Source: Rikenellaceae bacterium
Lineage (GTDB): Bacteria > Bacteroidota > Bacteroidia > Bacteroidales > Rikenellaceae
Direction: 5' to 3'
NCBI GenBank assembly: GCA_015059845.1
Contig: SUZR01000004.1
Span: 67,156-131,155, forward strand
Length of the DNA stretch: 64,000 nucleotides
Under the pieces are notes generated by a model. It was not told the DNA's origin. It did no database searches and saw nothing but the letters and a program-made list of their open reading frames with translations. Below are positions 17,490 to 25,174 of this stretch, piece after piece. Position 1 is the first letter of the stretch. Each line of letters starts with the position of its first letter. The position numbers and the translations under genes are program-made.

Positions 17490-18713
17490 ATGGATAAAAA
17501 TATGAAAAAGAGTGTGGTGACGGTGGGAAACCGTTCGGCGGAGCCTCTCTTTGCCCTCTCGCCCCGCACCGTGCAGAGCGATAAGTTTTGGCGTTGGGGT
17601 GACGACAATATGATGCCCTACGCCCTCTCGCTGATGTCGCGCCGCTCGACCACGCATCGCCGCATCATAAACGACAAGGCCGACTACATCGCAGGCAAGG
17701 GTTTTTCATTCGACGAGCAGCAGCCACTGCTCTCGCAGATTGTAAAGCAGGCCAATGGCGCGGGCGACTCGTTGCGTGAGGTGATATGCCGACTGGCCTT
17801 CGACAAGGCTCTGATGGGTAACGCCTTTCTGGAGGTTGTGACCGACGAGGCGCACTCGTTCCTCGCGCTCTACCATCAGGATGCATCGCGCTGCCGCGTG
17901 GCACGCGACTCGAAGCACATCATTATGCACCACGACTGGAGTGCCTTCAAGCAGGAGGAGGCGGTAACGCTGCCGCTCTACCCCACATTTGAGCGTCAGG
18001 CCGACGGCTCGCTGCGTTCGATAATTCACTACAAGGAGTATGAGCCGATGTTCACCCACTACGGCGTGCCGAAGTACATTGCGGGTATGGGCGTCTCGGC
18101 CATAGCCTACAAGACCGACTGCTGGAATATCTCGCGTCTGGACAACTCGTTCCAGCTCTCGGGCGTGATGATGATTGACGCCTCGGCCGACAACGAGGCC
18201 GAAGCCGAGCGCATAGTGCGTATGGCCGAGCAGCGATTTGCGGGTAACCCCGGGCAGGTGATGTTCATCGTACGCGAGGGTGGCGAGAGCGACAACTCGC
18301 GTTTCATACCCGTGGATTCGAGCAACGAGGGCGACTGGAGCCAGCTGCACGACCAGGCCACAAGCGACATCGTCATCGCCCACTCGTGGTTCCGCTCGCT
18401 CAGCGGTCTGGACTACTCGGCAGGCTTCAGCGCCGAGCGTATCCTGCACGAATATGAGGTGGCGCTGAACACCGTCATCCTGGCCGAGCAGGAGGAGCTA
18501 TTAGCCCCCGTGAAGCGTCTGTTGCAGGAGATTGTGGGTGTGAATGCCTCGTCGCTGGAGATTGTGAATCGCCCGCCGACACGCTCGAAGCCTATCTATA
18601 TGAAGGTGTGGGAGGCTCGCAAGGCCGACGGTCTGGAGTACGATGCGGAGGATGAGCGCGAGCAGCAGTATCTGTCGGAGATACAGAAGTACAACGTAAC
18701 GAAGATAAACTAA
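17490..18713 (+). CDS. Phage portal protein
   Basis: A 407-residue protein with portal-family character: an N-terminal region with WRWGDDNMMPYALSL, a YIAGKGF segment as in the clip/stem entry of portals, the 'RLAFDKALMGNAFLEVV' helix, the HDQATSDIVIAHSWFRSLSGL wing segment and a helical C-terminus with AERILHEYEVALNTVILAEQEELLAPVK. Portals form the dodecameric ring through which DNA enters the head. Here no terminase gene adjoins it, which is unusual because portal and large terminase are normally neighbours. It ends 6 bp before the adaptor gene. Confidence 0.75.
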   Translation: MDKNMKKSVVTVGNRSAEPLFALSPRTVQSDKFWRWGDDNMMPYALSLMSRRSTTHRRIINDKADYIAGKGFSFDEQQPLLSQIVKQANGAGDSLREVICRLAFDKALMGNAFLEVVTDEAHSFLALYHQDASRCRVARDSKHIIMHHDWSAFKQEEAVTLPLYPTFERQADGSLRSIIHYKEYEPMFTHYGVPKYIAGMGVSAIAYKTDCWNISRLDNSFQLSGVMMIDASADNEAEAERIVRMAEQRFAGNPGQVMFIVREGGESDNSRFIPVDSSNEGDWSQLHDQATSDIVIAHSWFRSLSGLDYSAGFSAERILHEYEVALNTVILAEQEELLAPVKRLLQEIVGVNASSLEIVNRPPTRSKPIYMKVWEARKADGLEYDAEDEREQQYLSEIQKYNVTKIN

Positions 18714-18719
18714 GAGCCT

Positions 18720-19196
18720 ATGACAAAGAGTATTATAACACCTGCGGAGGTTATTGCATTGGCCTTCAGCGATGGCGGTTACATCCCTGCGGAGGCCATT
18801 GCCGAGATAGACATCACGATGGCCACCGAGCGATGGGTCGCACCCGTTGTGGGACAGACGCTGCTGGAGAAGGTGGCCGAGGGGGAGTATGCCGAGCTTA
18901 AGAGCGACTACATAGCCCCTGCCGTGGCCTTCTACACACGTTATCTGGCGCAGCCGCGACTCAACGCCGCCACAAATCAGATGGGGCTCACAACTCCCGC
19001 AGGCACATCACACAAGGCGGCCGAGAAGGCTGCACGCGAGGAGCTGCGACGCTCGCTGAAGGCACGCGCACAGACGGCTCTGAAGCGATTGTCGGAGTAC
19101 CTGGATGCAAACACACAGTTATTTGCGGAGTACAACCCCGCGAAAAACATTCTAAAACGTTGTTCATTCGATGGAGGCTTTGTGCAGGTATGTTAG
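18720..19196 (+). CDS. Head-tail adaptor-like protein
   Basis: A 158-residue, mostly helical protein: RWVAPVVGQTLLEKV, then YIAPAVAFYTRYLAQPRL, then a long basic helix RRSLKARAQTALKRLSEYL. Short helical proteins after the portal gene are usually connector or adaptor proteins that close the head, and the pattern resembles uncharacterised connector-like families of Bacteroidales phages. This is a position-based inference. The last 26 bp overlap the holin gene, indicating coupled translation. Confidence 0.55.
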   Translation: MTKSIITPAEVIALAFSDGGYIPAEAIAEIDITMATERWVAPVVGQTLLEKVAEGEYAELKSDYIAPAVAFYTRYLAQPRLNAATNQMGLTTPAGTSHKAAEKAAREELRRSLKARAQTALKRLSEYLDANTQLFAEYNPAKNILKRCSFDGGFVQVC

Positions 19197-19587
19197 TGGC
19201 GGCATAGCGGCACTTGTGGCGTTGTTTGCGCCCGTGGTGCCGCTCATCGGCTGCGTGACGGGATTCATCCTCTTCGACTTCATCACGGGGGTGATGGCCT
19301 CGCACCACGAGGCACGCCGCAGAGGCGCAGAGTGGTACTTCGAGAGCTGCGTGGCGTGGCACACGATAGAGAAGTTAGGCTTCACGATTGTGGCTGTGGG
19401 GATGGCCTACATTATCGACACGATGATGCTGGACTTTATGCATCTGCACCTGACAAAGCTCTTCGCGGGCTTTGTGTGCGGTGTGGAGATGTGGTCTTTC
19501 TTGGAAAATGCCTGCCGCATAAGCTCCTCCCCCCTGCTGCGTTATGTACGACGTTATGTGAGAAATGCAATAACAAAGGTTTTATGA
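19171..19587 (+). CDS. Phage holin family protein
   Basis: A 138-residue membrane protein with three to four hydrophobic helices (about residues 8-26, 28-42, 67-86 and 93-108), a charged turn HHEARRRGAEWYFES and a basic tail RYVRRYVRNA. This matches the phage holin 4 superfamily seen in Gram-positive and Bacteroidales phages. Holins form inner-membrane lesions that let a lysis enzyme reach the wall. The next gene overlaps by ATGA, so the two would be co-translated as a lysis pair. That pairing supports lysis and release as part of this operon's job. Confidence 0.75.
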   Translation: MEALCRYVSGGIAALVALFAPVVPLIGCVTGFILFDFITGVMASHHEARRRGAEWYFESCVAWHTIEKLGFTIVAVGMAYIIDTMMLDFMHLHLTKLFAGFVCGVEMWSFLENACRISSSPLLRYVRRYVRNAITKVL

Positions 19588-19985
19588 GCAGAGGAATAAC
19601 TAATTGCAACCCGGGAAATATTCGCCGCTCGAGAGTGCGATATCGCGGTGAGCGACACCCCTCGACCGACGCCTCGTTCAAGCAGTTTGAGTCGATGGCG
19701 TGGGGCTACAGAGCGATGTTTGTGCTGCTGGACACCTACCGTAAGCGTTACGGGCTGACCACGCTGCGAGAGATGATTATGCGCTACGCCCCGCCCGAGG
19801 AGAACCATACGGCACTCTACGTTGCGGCCGTGAGCGATATGACGGGCATACGCCCCGACGAGGAGCTTGACACGCGCTCACGCAGGGTGATGGTGCCCAT
19901 CGTGGCGGCGATGTCGAGGGTGGAGAATGGATGCACAGCACGCCGAAGTGAGGTGGAGCAGGGATGGGATTTGACAGGATTTTAG
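19584..19985 (+). CDS. Lysozyme-like/P5-type muramidase, putative endolysin
   Basis: A 133-residue protein starting MSRGITNCNPGNIRRSRVRY. The 'NPGNIR' motif is the start of the P5-structural/lysozyme-superfamily proteins found in many phages. It continues with FESMAWGYRAMFVLLDTYRK and the YAPPEENHT segment, in which the family has substrate-contact residues. The start ATG overlaps the holin stop codon (ATGA). It is probably a peptidoglycan-cleaving enzyme acting after holin export. The gene ends 16 bp before the first 9-bp repeat array. No signal peptide is seen. Confidence 0.7.
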   Translation: MSRGITNCNPGNIRRSRVRYRGERHPSTDASFKQFESMAWGYRAMFVLLDTYRKRYGLTTLREMIMRYAPPEENHTALYVAAVSDMTGIRPDEELDTRSRRVMVPIVAAMSRVENGCTARRSEVEQGWDLTGF

Positions 19986-20000
19986 GGTAGAGAACAGGAA

Positions 20001-20033
20001 TTATAGGTGTTATAGGTGCTATAAGTGTTATAA
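20001..20033. repeat. 9-bp unit array A (YTATARGTG), direct only
   Basis: Three units, TTATAGGTG TTATAGGTG, then CTATAAGTG, plus a partial TTATAA. It lies just after the phage-derived operon and before comEC. Same family as the arrays at 23.2, 30.3, 31.7, 40.1 and 51.6 kb. Confidence 0.75.
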
Positions 20034-20098
20034 TTTCTAATACCTGCTCGCGCCGATTGGGGAATATTTTGTAATTTTATGGAATAAAACTACCCCGA

Positions 20099-21577
20099 AT
20101 GAAATCCCTCTCCGCGGAGAACATACGCCGACGAGTGGAGCGGGCACCGATGTTGAAGGTACTCGTGCCGCTAATAGTCGGAATCGCGTTGGCCGATGGC
20201 TGCACGCTCCCGCTGTGGGGTGTGGCCATCGGCTTTGTGGTTTGCACGGTGGCAGCAATAGCCCTGCAACGCAGCACCACAGCCGACATATACATCGTGG
20301 CGGCACTAATCCTTGTCGGGGCGTGCAGTATGGAGCTACGCCGCACACTCTCCACCCTGCCCGACACCACGACCGTAATGGAGATTACCATCGACAACAT
20401 CACATCCCAACGCCCGCGAGCCACGATGGCCGATGCGCGGATTGTGGCCTATGCCAGCGAGCAGGGGTACAAAAGGAGTCGTGCCGAGGTGCGTGTGGTG
20501 GCTGAGCCGCAGCTCGCCATAAAGGCGGGTGACCGTCTGCTGGCAAAGACGAGGGTGACGCCCTTCGAGGATGACTACTACGGCCGTTATATGCTCTCGC
20601 GGGGTGTGAAGGGACAGCTGTATGTCAACAGCCACAACATCATCTCGCACGACAGCCACTCCACCCTGCCTCAGCGGCTGCGCGAGAGGGCTGTGGAACG
20701 GCTACGGAGATTGGGGCTCAGCGCCGATAGCGAGGCCTTAGCATTGGCGATGAGCGTAGCCGAGCGAAGTGCCATAACGCCCACCCTGCGGCAAGCCTAC
20801 ACAAGCGGAGGTGCGGCCCACCTGCTGGCGGTGTCGGGTCTGCACGTAGGATTTATCTGTGTGATGGCCAACATATTGCTGGCGTGGATGTTACTCCTGC
20901 GGCACGGGCAGGCGATACGCTCGGTGGTGGTTGTGGGGATAATATGGCTGTTTGCCGCAATGGCGGGATTCACGCCCTCAATAGTGCGTGCGGCGGTGAT
21001 GTTCTCCATATTGCAGGTGGCCACGCAGCTCGCAACACGTACCGATACGCTCAACACGCTCTGTTTCACCGCCTTCATAATGCTCGTATGGGATGCGAGG
21101 GCGTTGCACGATGCAGGTTTTCTGCTCTCGTTCATAGCCGTGGCGGCCATCATCGAGTGGGGCGTGCCGCTCTTCCCGCAACGCAGGCGGGGCGTGGTGG
21201 CGTGGTGCTGGCAGTGGTTGGCATCGGGCGTTGTGACCAGCGTCGTAGCGGCCGTGGCAACCCTGCCGCTGACGGCATATCTGTTTGGAACGGTGTCGAT
21301 GTGGAGCGTAGTAACGGGGGTGATGATGATTGCCCTGGCAGGCATTGCGGTGGGAGGTGCGATGGTGTGGATACTGCTGCCAATCAACGCCTTACAAGAT
21401 ATGGCGAGGTGGGTGATAGGCGGCACGACAGAGGCGATGAACGCTATAGCCGCGTGGTGCAACGATGCGGGAGCATTGGCCGCCGAGGTGCGCATTGATG
21501 GGTTGACGTGCGTGCTGATATACGCCCTGATGGTGGCGGTGACGATAATAGTTTGGGCGGCGAGGCGCAAAATTTGA
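20099..21577 (+). CDS. comEC: ComEC/Rec2-type DNA uptake channel, short form
   Basis: A 492-residue protein. It has an N-terminal segment with membrane helices and a DUF4131-like soluble part (residues ~1-190), then the competence domain with the conserved 'GGAAHLLAVSGLHVGF' motif and 'MAGFTPSIVRAAVMF', followed by six or more helices. ComEC carries single-stranded DNA across the inner membrane during natural transformation. The C-terminal metallo-beta-lactamase-like nuclease domain present in long ComEC proteins is absent here. It stands directly after the phage-derived operon. Confidence 0.8.
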   Translation: MKSLSAENIRRRVERAPMLKVLVPLIVGIALADGCTLPLWGVAIGFVVCTVAAIALQRSTTADIYIVAALILVGACSMELRRTLSTLPDTTTVMEITIDNITSQRPRATMADARIVAYASEQGYKRSRAEVRVVAEPQLAIKAGDRLLAKTRVTPFEDDYYGRYMLSRGVKGQLYVNSHNIISHDSHSTLPQRLRERAVERLRRLGLSADSEALALAMSVAERSAITPTLRQAYTSGGAAHLLAVSGLHVGFICVMANILLAWMLLLRHGQAIRSVVVVGIIWLFAAMAGFTPSIVRAAVMFSILQVATQLATRTDTLNTLCFTAFIMLVWDARALHDAGFLLSFIAVAAIIEWGVPLFPQRRRGVVAWCWQWLASGVVTSVVAAVATLPLTAYLFGTVSMWSVVTGVMMIALAGIAVGGAMVWILLPINALQDMARWVIGGTTEAMNAIAAWCNDAGALAAEVRIDGLTCVLIYALMVAVTIIVWAARRKI

Positions 21578-21588
21578 TGAAAAAACAC

Positions 21589-21596
21589 TATATTTG
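21589..21596 (+). promoter_or_regulatory. -7 promoter element for DMT/methyltransferase pair
   Basis: TATATTTG, 29 bp before the ATG at 21626. Confidence 0.6.
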
Positions 21597-21625
21597 CCGC
21601 CCGAAAGAAACATAATTGAATCAAA

Positions 21626-21994
21626 ATGAAAGCATTGTACACCATTCTGCTGCTGGTCGTGTCGAATGTCTTTATGACCTTCGCGTGGTACGGCCACCTG
21701 AAGTTGCAGCAGATGAAGCTCATCTCGTCGTGGCCACTCTATCTGGTCATCCTCTTTTCGTGGGGCATTGCCCTGGCCGAGTACTCGTGCCAGATACCCG
21801 CCAACCGCATAGGTTTTGTGGGCAACGGAGGACCATTCACGCTGATGCAACTAAAAGTGATGCAGGAGGTTATCACCCTCATCATCTTCACCGTCTTCAC
21901 CACCGTATTCTTCCGTGGTGAGGCGCTGCACTGGAACCATCTGGCAGCCTTCCTCTGCCTGATTATGGCTGTTTACTTTGTATTTATGAAGTAA
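21626..21994 (+). CDS. DMT family (DUF486) small membrane protein
   Basis: A 122-residue protein with four membrane helices: MKALYTILLLVVSNVFMTFA, YLVILFSWGIALAEY, an amphipathic VITLIIFTVFTTVFF and FLCLIMAVYFVFM. Signature segments 'WYGHLKL', 'EYSCQIPANRIG' and 'FTLMQLKVMQEVITL' match DUF486, a half-size relative of drug/metabolite transporters likely acting as a dimer. The substrate is unknown. Its stop overlaps the methyltransferase start by one base (TAATG), so they are coupled. Confidence 0.85.
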   Translation: MKALYTILLLVVSNVFMTFAWYGHLKLQQMKLISSWPLYLVILFSWGIALAEYSCQIPANRIGFVGNGGPFTLMQLKVMQEVITLIIFTVFTTVFFRGEALHWNHLAAFLCLIMAVYFVFMK

Positions 21995-23142
21995 TGACAC
22001 GCAGCGAGCTGGATATACTTCTACTGCCCGAGGTGCAGCAAGCCATTGACGAGAACATCGCCCGCGATGCGGTGCAGGTGGCACTCGATGGCCGCATACC
22101 GCACGCCCGCGAGGTGGCAACGCAGGTGAAGTATCTCCAGCGGGCGCGTACAAAGCTGCCGCGCCTGTATGAGGCGCGGGCCATCATCCCTGCGCGAGCC
22201 TTCGAGCAGTCGTCGAGCGAGGAGTGTGCCGCGGCAAAGCGACTAACGGGCAGAACGTTGCTCGACCTGACGTGCGGTCTGGGTATGGACTCCATTGCCT
22301 TTTCTACGCACTTTGAGCGTGTGGTGGCGCTGGAGCGTGATGAGGTGCTGGCAGATGTAGTGCGCGAGAACCTCAAGCGTTTAGGCATTGATAATGTGGA
22401 GGTTATAACCACCTCGGCCGAGGAGTATGTAGCCTCGTGTGAGGAGCATTTCGACTGGATATATGCCGACCCCGACCGTCGCACGGCCGAGGGACGGCGT
22501 GTTGTTAGGCTGGAGGATTGCTCGCCCGATATGGTTGCGCTGTGGCCTGCACTCAGACGCATAACGGAGCGTGTGGCGATAAAGAACTCACCGCTGTTTG
22601 ATGTGGAGGAGGCGTTTCGATTGTTTGGCGAGTGTGGCGTGGAGGTCATCTCGCTCGGCGGCGAGTGCAAGGAGGTGAATATCTATGCCGATGGTCGTGA
22701 GCCGCAGCTGGCGGCCGAGGCTGTGGGACGTGGTCGTGAGGAGTATCTGCGCCGAGAGATTGTCGATATGCCGAGCGAGGGTGAGTTCGCGGCCGAGGAG
22801 TATGGCTGGCTGATTATCCCCGATGTGGCGTTGCAGAAGGCTCGTCTGGCGCAGCACTCGCTACGCACGAAGGCCGATATCTGGGGCAACAACTCATTCG
22901 CCTTTGCCCGCACAGAGCCCGAAGGGGTACTGGGGCGTGTGGAGCGGATAGAGCGCATAGAAAAGTTTGATATTAAGCGACTTAAGCGCGAACTGAAGGG
23001 ACGTGGCGTGGATATTATACTGCGCGATTTTCCGCTCTCGGTGGATGATATTCGCCGCCGAACAGGCTCACGCAGCGGCAACGAGGTGCGGCTGGCGCTG
23101 ACAAGGGTCAGAGGGGAGAGCTATGTGGTGTATTTGGAATAA
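21994..23142 (+). CDS. Class I SAM methyltransferase with THUMP-like C-terminus
   Basis: A 382-residue protein. The Rossmann core begins with LLDLTCGLGMDSIAF (motif I, about residues 90-104), then VVALERDEVLADVVRENL and the post-motif DWIYADPDRR, a D-P-D variant of the usual catalytic loop. N-terminal 90 residues are helical; the C-terminal ~130 residues (RLKRELKGRGVDIILRDFPLS, SGNEVRLALTRVRG) match the THUMP-like domain described for Bacteroidota proteins of this type. Such proteins are thought to modify RNA; the exact target is unknown. The start overlaps the DMT gene, and a good terminator follows. Confidence 0.8.
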   Translation: MTRSELDILLLPEVQQAIDENIARDAVQVALDGRIPHAREVATQVKYLQRARTKLPRLYEARAIIPARAFEQSSSEECAAAKRLTGRTLLDLTCGLGMDSIAFSTHFERVVALERDEVLADVVRENLKRLGIDNVEVITTSAEEYVASCEEHFDWIYADPDRRTAEGRRVVRLEDCSPDMVALWPALRRITERVAIKNSPLFDVEEAFRLFGECGVEVISLGGECKEVNIYADGREPQLAAEAVGRGREEYLRREIVDMPSEGEFAAEEYGWLIIPDVALQKARLAQHSLRTKADIWGNNSFAFARTEPEGVLGRVERIERIEKFDIKRLKRELKGRGVDIILRDFPLSVDDIRRRTGSRSGNEVRLALTRVRGESYVVYLE

Positions 23143-23170
23143 AAGGGAGTCGTATGACTCCCTTTTTTTT
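23143..23170 (+). terminator. Intrinsic terminator after THUMP-like methyltransferase
   Basis: A GGGAGTC-GTAT-GACTCCC stem followed by eight T, directly after the stop codon. Confidence 0.8.
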
Positions 23171-23176
23171 GAGGTT

Positions 23177-23250
23177 TTATAGGTGTTATAGGTGCTATAA
23201 GTATTATAGGTAGAAAAATATAACACTTATAACACCTATAACTCCTATTA
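23177..23250. repeat. 9-bp unit array B, inverted pair
   Basis: Four direct units (TTATAGGTG, TTATAGGTG, CTATAAGTA, TTATAGGTA) face an inverted set (CACTTATAA-type words) across an 8- to 10-bp A-rich loop, giving arms of about 30 bp. It fills the gap between convergent genes and overlaps the last bases before the ProXp-like gene stop. Confidence 0.8.
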
Positions 23251-23751
23251 ATACAACTCAATATACTCGTAAGTATTCCCCACAGCCTCCAGATAGCGTT
23301 GGAACATCTCCTGCGAGATAACCACCGTGGCGGTGTTGTCGTTGGGGTGGAAGCTCAGCGAGGGCTGCTTCAGCAGGTTGGCATCCAGAAAGAGATGCAC
23401 GTGGTTCTCTGTATCGTTCACCAATCCGAAGGGCGACACCGAGCCGGGGCGCAGGCCCAGCCATCGCTCCATACGCTGCTCCGAGGCGAAGGAGAGCTTT
23501 CCCTGATGGAGGCGGTGCTCCAAATCGTGGATGGCCATCGACTGCTCGCTGTCGAAGACAACGAGATAGTGGCGGTTGCCCTTATGGTTGCGGAAGAAGA
23601 GATTCTTGCAGTGCTTCGAGCCATCCTGACGCCAATACTGGCGGGCAATCTCGATGGTTGGTGCCTCGGGGTGCTCGTAAACCGTATATTCTATATCGTG
23701 TGCCGCCAAAAAGTCAAAGACAGGCTGACGGCGAAAGAAATTTTCACTCAT
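23248..23751 (-). CDS. YbaK/ProX-type aminoacyl-tRNA deacylase
   Basis: A 167-residue protein of the prolyl-tRNA-synthetase-associated domain family. Recognisable parts are the N-terminal IEYTVYEHPEAPTIEIA, the central KNLFFRNHKGNRHYLVV with the conserved lysine that contacts the 3' end of tRNA, the LSFASEQRMERWLGLRPGSVSPFGL segment and the end VISQEMFQRYL. These enzymes remove wrongly attached amino acids (Ala or Cys from tRNA-Pro). It is a stand-alone cytoplasmic editing factor. It lies alone between two repeat-bearing gaps. Confidence 0.85.
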   Translation of the reverse strand: MSENFFRRQPVFDFLAAHDIEYTVYEHPEAPTIEIARQYWRQDGSKHCKNLFFRNHKGNRHYLVVFDSEQSMAIHDLEHRLHQGKLSFASEQRMERWLGLRPGSVSPFGLVNDTENHVHLFLDANLLKQPSLSFHPNDNTATVVISQEMFQRYLEAVGNTYEYIELY

Positions 23752-23867
23752 TTTGAATTTTGAATTTTAACCCTGCTTCGCAGGCTTTTCCTCCTCGCGG
23801 CTCGGCATAGCCTGCAAGCAGCCTCTGCTCTCGCTCCGCAGCGTCGGTTGAATTTTGAATTGCATCG
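23752..23867. repeat. TTTTGAATTTTGAATT-type motif with G+C-rich spacer
   Basis: AT-rich GAATTTTGAATTTT words at both ends (about 23753-23769 and 23849-23862) enclose ~80 bp with several short inverted words. This motif family also occurs at 482-514, 26467-26486, 40225-40250, 51684-51708 and 62862-62900. Confidence 0.5.
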
Positions 23868-24407
23868 CTACCGCGATGCTACACCCAACACACCTTGTCT
23901 ATCCTTTGCCCACTCATCCTGCGCACGCAAGACCTGCTCCACGATATCGCGCACAGCACCCTTGCCGCCACCAAACTCCGACACGTAGCGCGAAGCCTCG
24001 ATAACCTCCGAGCAGGCATCGGCCGGGCAGACGGGGATACCAACCAACTCCATACACTCCAAATCAGGGATATCGTCACCCATATAGATTGTCGTGGCGG
24101 GGTCGATGTCGTAGTCGGCGAAGAACTCGTGCATAGCCGTAATCTTATCCATACAACTCAGGTACATTCGCGTAACGCCCAGACGCTCCATACGCGAGCG
24201 CAGCAGGTTGCCGTGGCCGCCCGAGATGATGCAGACCTTATATCCGCGACGCACGGCATAGGCTATGGCATAGCCATCCTTTGCGTTATACTTGCGGATG
24301 AAATCCGACCCATCGCCGATGGGCATAATGCCACCATCGGTCATCACGCCATCAACATCAAAGACAAAGGCCTTGACCTTTGCTATATCTTCCTTGAAGT
24401 TTGCCAT
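23868..24407 (-). CDS. kdsC: KdsC-like 3-deoxy-D-manno-octulosonate-8-phosphate phosphatase
   Basis: A 179-residue HAD-superfamily phosphatase. Motif I is FDVDGVMTDGG (residues ~15-25), motif II ISGGHG, motif III region with lysine CMDKITAMHEFF, and motif IV YMGDDIPDLECM. This is the cap-less C0 type that hydrolyses KDO-8-phosphate to KDO in lipid A/LPS core synthesis in the cytoplasm. The C-terminus is a short Arg-rich tail. It overlaps the upstream DUF2520 gene by 25 bp, forming an operon with it and yihY. Related N-acylneuraminate-9-phosphatase activity is possible but less likely. Confidence 0.85.
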   Translation of the reverse strand: MANFKEDIAKVKAFVFDVDGVMTDGGIMPIGDGSDFIRKYNAKDGYAIAYAVRRGYKVCIISGGHGNLLRSRMERLGVTRMYLSCMDKITAMHEFFADYDIDPATTIYMGDDIPDLECMELVGIPVCPADACSEVIEASRYVSEFGGGKGAVRDIVEQVLRAQDEWAKDRQGVLGVASR

Positions 24408-25174
24408 ATATATTCGGTTAACAGTTTATAAATCTCTTGCTGGTTGGGCTCCTTGAGCATTGCCACGTGACGCTCCGCCACGGCCTTATCGCCCCTGACG
24501 GCAGGACCCGTCTGCACGTGGCGCGGGTGGGTGGCCTCAACGGCCTTCGCGGCGGTCTCCTCAATAAGCGGACGCAGCACATCGAAGGGCAAGCCCTCGC
24601 GCTCGTCGAGAAGGTCGGTAGCCATAGTGTACAGGGCATTGACGAAGTTGCAGGCAAACACGCCCGTGAGATGAATCTCACGGCGACGCTTCGAGGTGGC
24701 ACGATAGACACGCTGGCTCAGGGCATTGGCTACATATTCGATGGCCTGCGTGGTATCCTCATCCGACCCCTCGACAAACAGTGGCACAGCCGAGAAATCG
24801 ACCCTGCGGCCCGCCGTGAAGGTCTGGAAGGGGTACAGCACGCCCCTATCGCCATCGCCCAGCGCATCCATACCTATGCTGCCAGCCGTATGCACAACAA
24901 TAGAGTTCTCGGGGCGGTGCAGCGCAGCGGCAACCTCCTCAACGGCACGGTCACTGACGGCAATGATATAGATATCGGCCTCGGCGGCCTCGCTCATATC
25001 GGCACACCAGTCGCAGCCTGCAACCTGCGCAACGGCCTCGGCACGCACCTCATTGCGTGCTACGACCTGCACGAGTTCCAACGAAAAAGAGTCGGCAACG
25101 GCCACAGCTATCGACTCGGCAACATTACCACTGCCGACGACAACGACCGTGCGGGGGTTATTCATCTTGCTCAT
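24383..25174 (-). CDS. Rossmann-fold/DUF2520 protein
   Basis: A 263-residue protein. The N-terminal NAD(P)-binding fold starts VVVVGSGNVAESIAVAV (residues ~10-26), followed by AEADIYIIAVSD and VVHTAGSIGMDALG. The C-terminal half is the helical DUF2520 domain with KRREIHLTGVFACNFVNAL and PLIEETAAKAVE. The layout is that of a pyrroline-5-carboxylate-reductase-like dehydrogenase, but no substrate is known. It overlaps kdsC by 25 bp and yihY by 17 bp. DUF2520-kdsC order is common in Bacteroidota. ATG 25165 (MNNPRT) is an alternative start. Confidence 0.8.
   Translation of the reverse strand: MSKMNNPRTVVVVGSGNVAESIAVAVADSFSLELVQVVARNEVRAEAVAQVAGCDWCADMSEAAEADIYIIAVSDRAVEEVAAALHRPENSIVVHTAGSIGMDALGDGDRGVLYPFQTFTAGRRVDFSAVPLFVEGSDEDTTQAIEYVANALSQRVYRATSKRRREIHLTGVFACNFVNALYTMATDLLDEREGLPFDVLRPLIEETAAKAVEATHPRHVQTGPAVRGDKAVAERHVAMLKEPNQQEIYKLLTEYIWQTSRKI

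Larger units (their letters stand above)
11190..19985 (+). mobile_element. Phage-derived structural operon without terminase or integrase
   Basis: Ten intact genes on one strand with gaps or overlaps of -26 to +64 bp: two unknown proteins, a 779-residue tail-like protein, ClpP-like prohead protease, major capsid protein, an unknown small protein, portal, adaptor, holin and lysozyme-like protein. No terminase, tape measure, tail tube, integrase, repressor or replication gene was recognised. G+C and codon use look like the host, suggesting long residence. No flanking direct repeat was found. The gene order (tail-like genes before protease, capsid and portal) is unlike a standard HK97-type module. 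It may be a decayed prophage, a gene-transfer-agent-like or other domesticated particle, or a capsid-bearing satellite. Confidence 0.75.

Noticed and set aside
11190..19985. att sites flanking the capsid operon
   Set aside because: I looked for direct repeats between the 10.6-11.2 kb and 19.98-20.1 kb flanks and found none convincing, so no insertion site is called.
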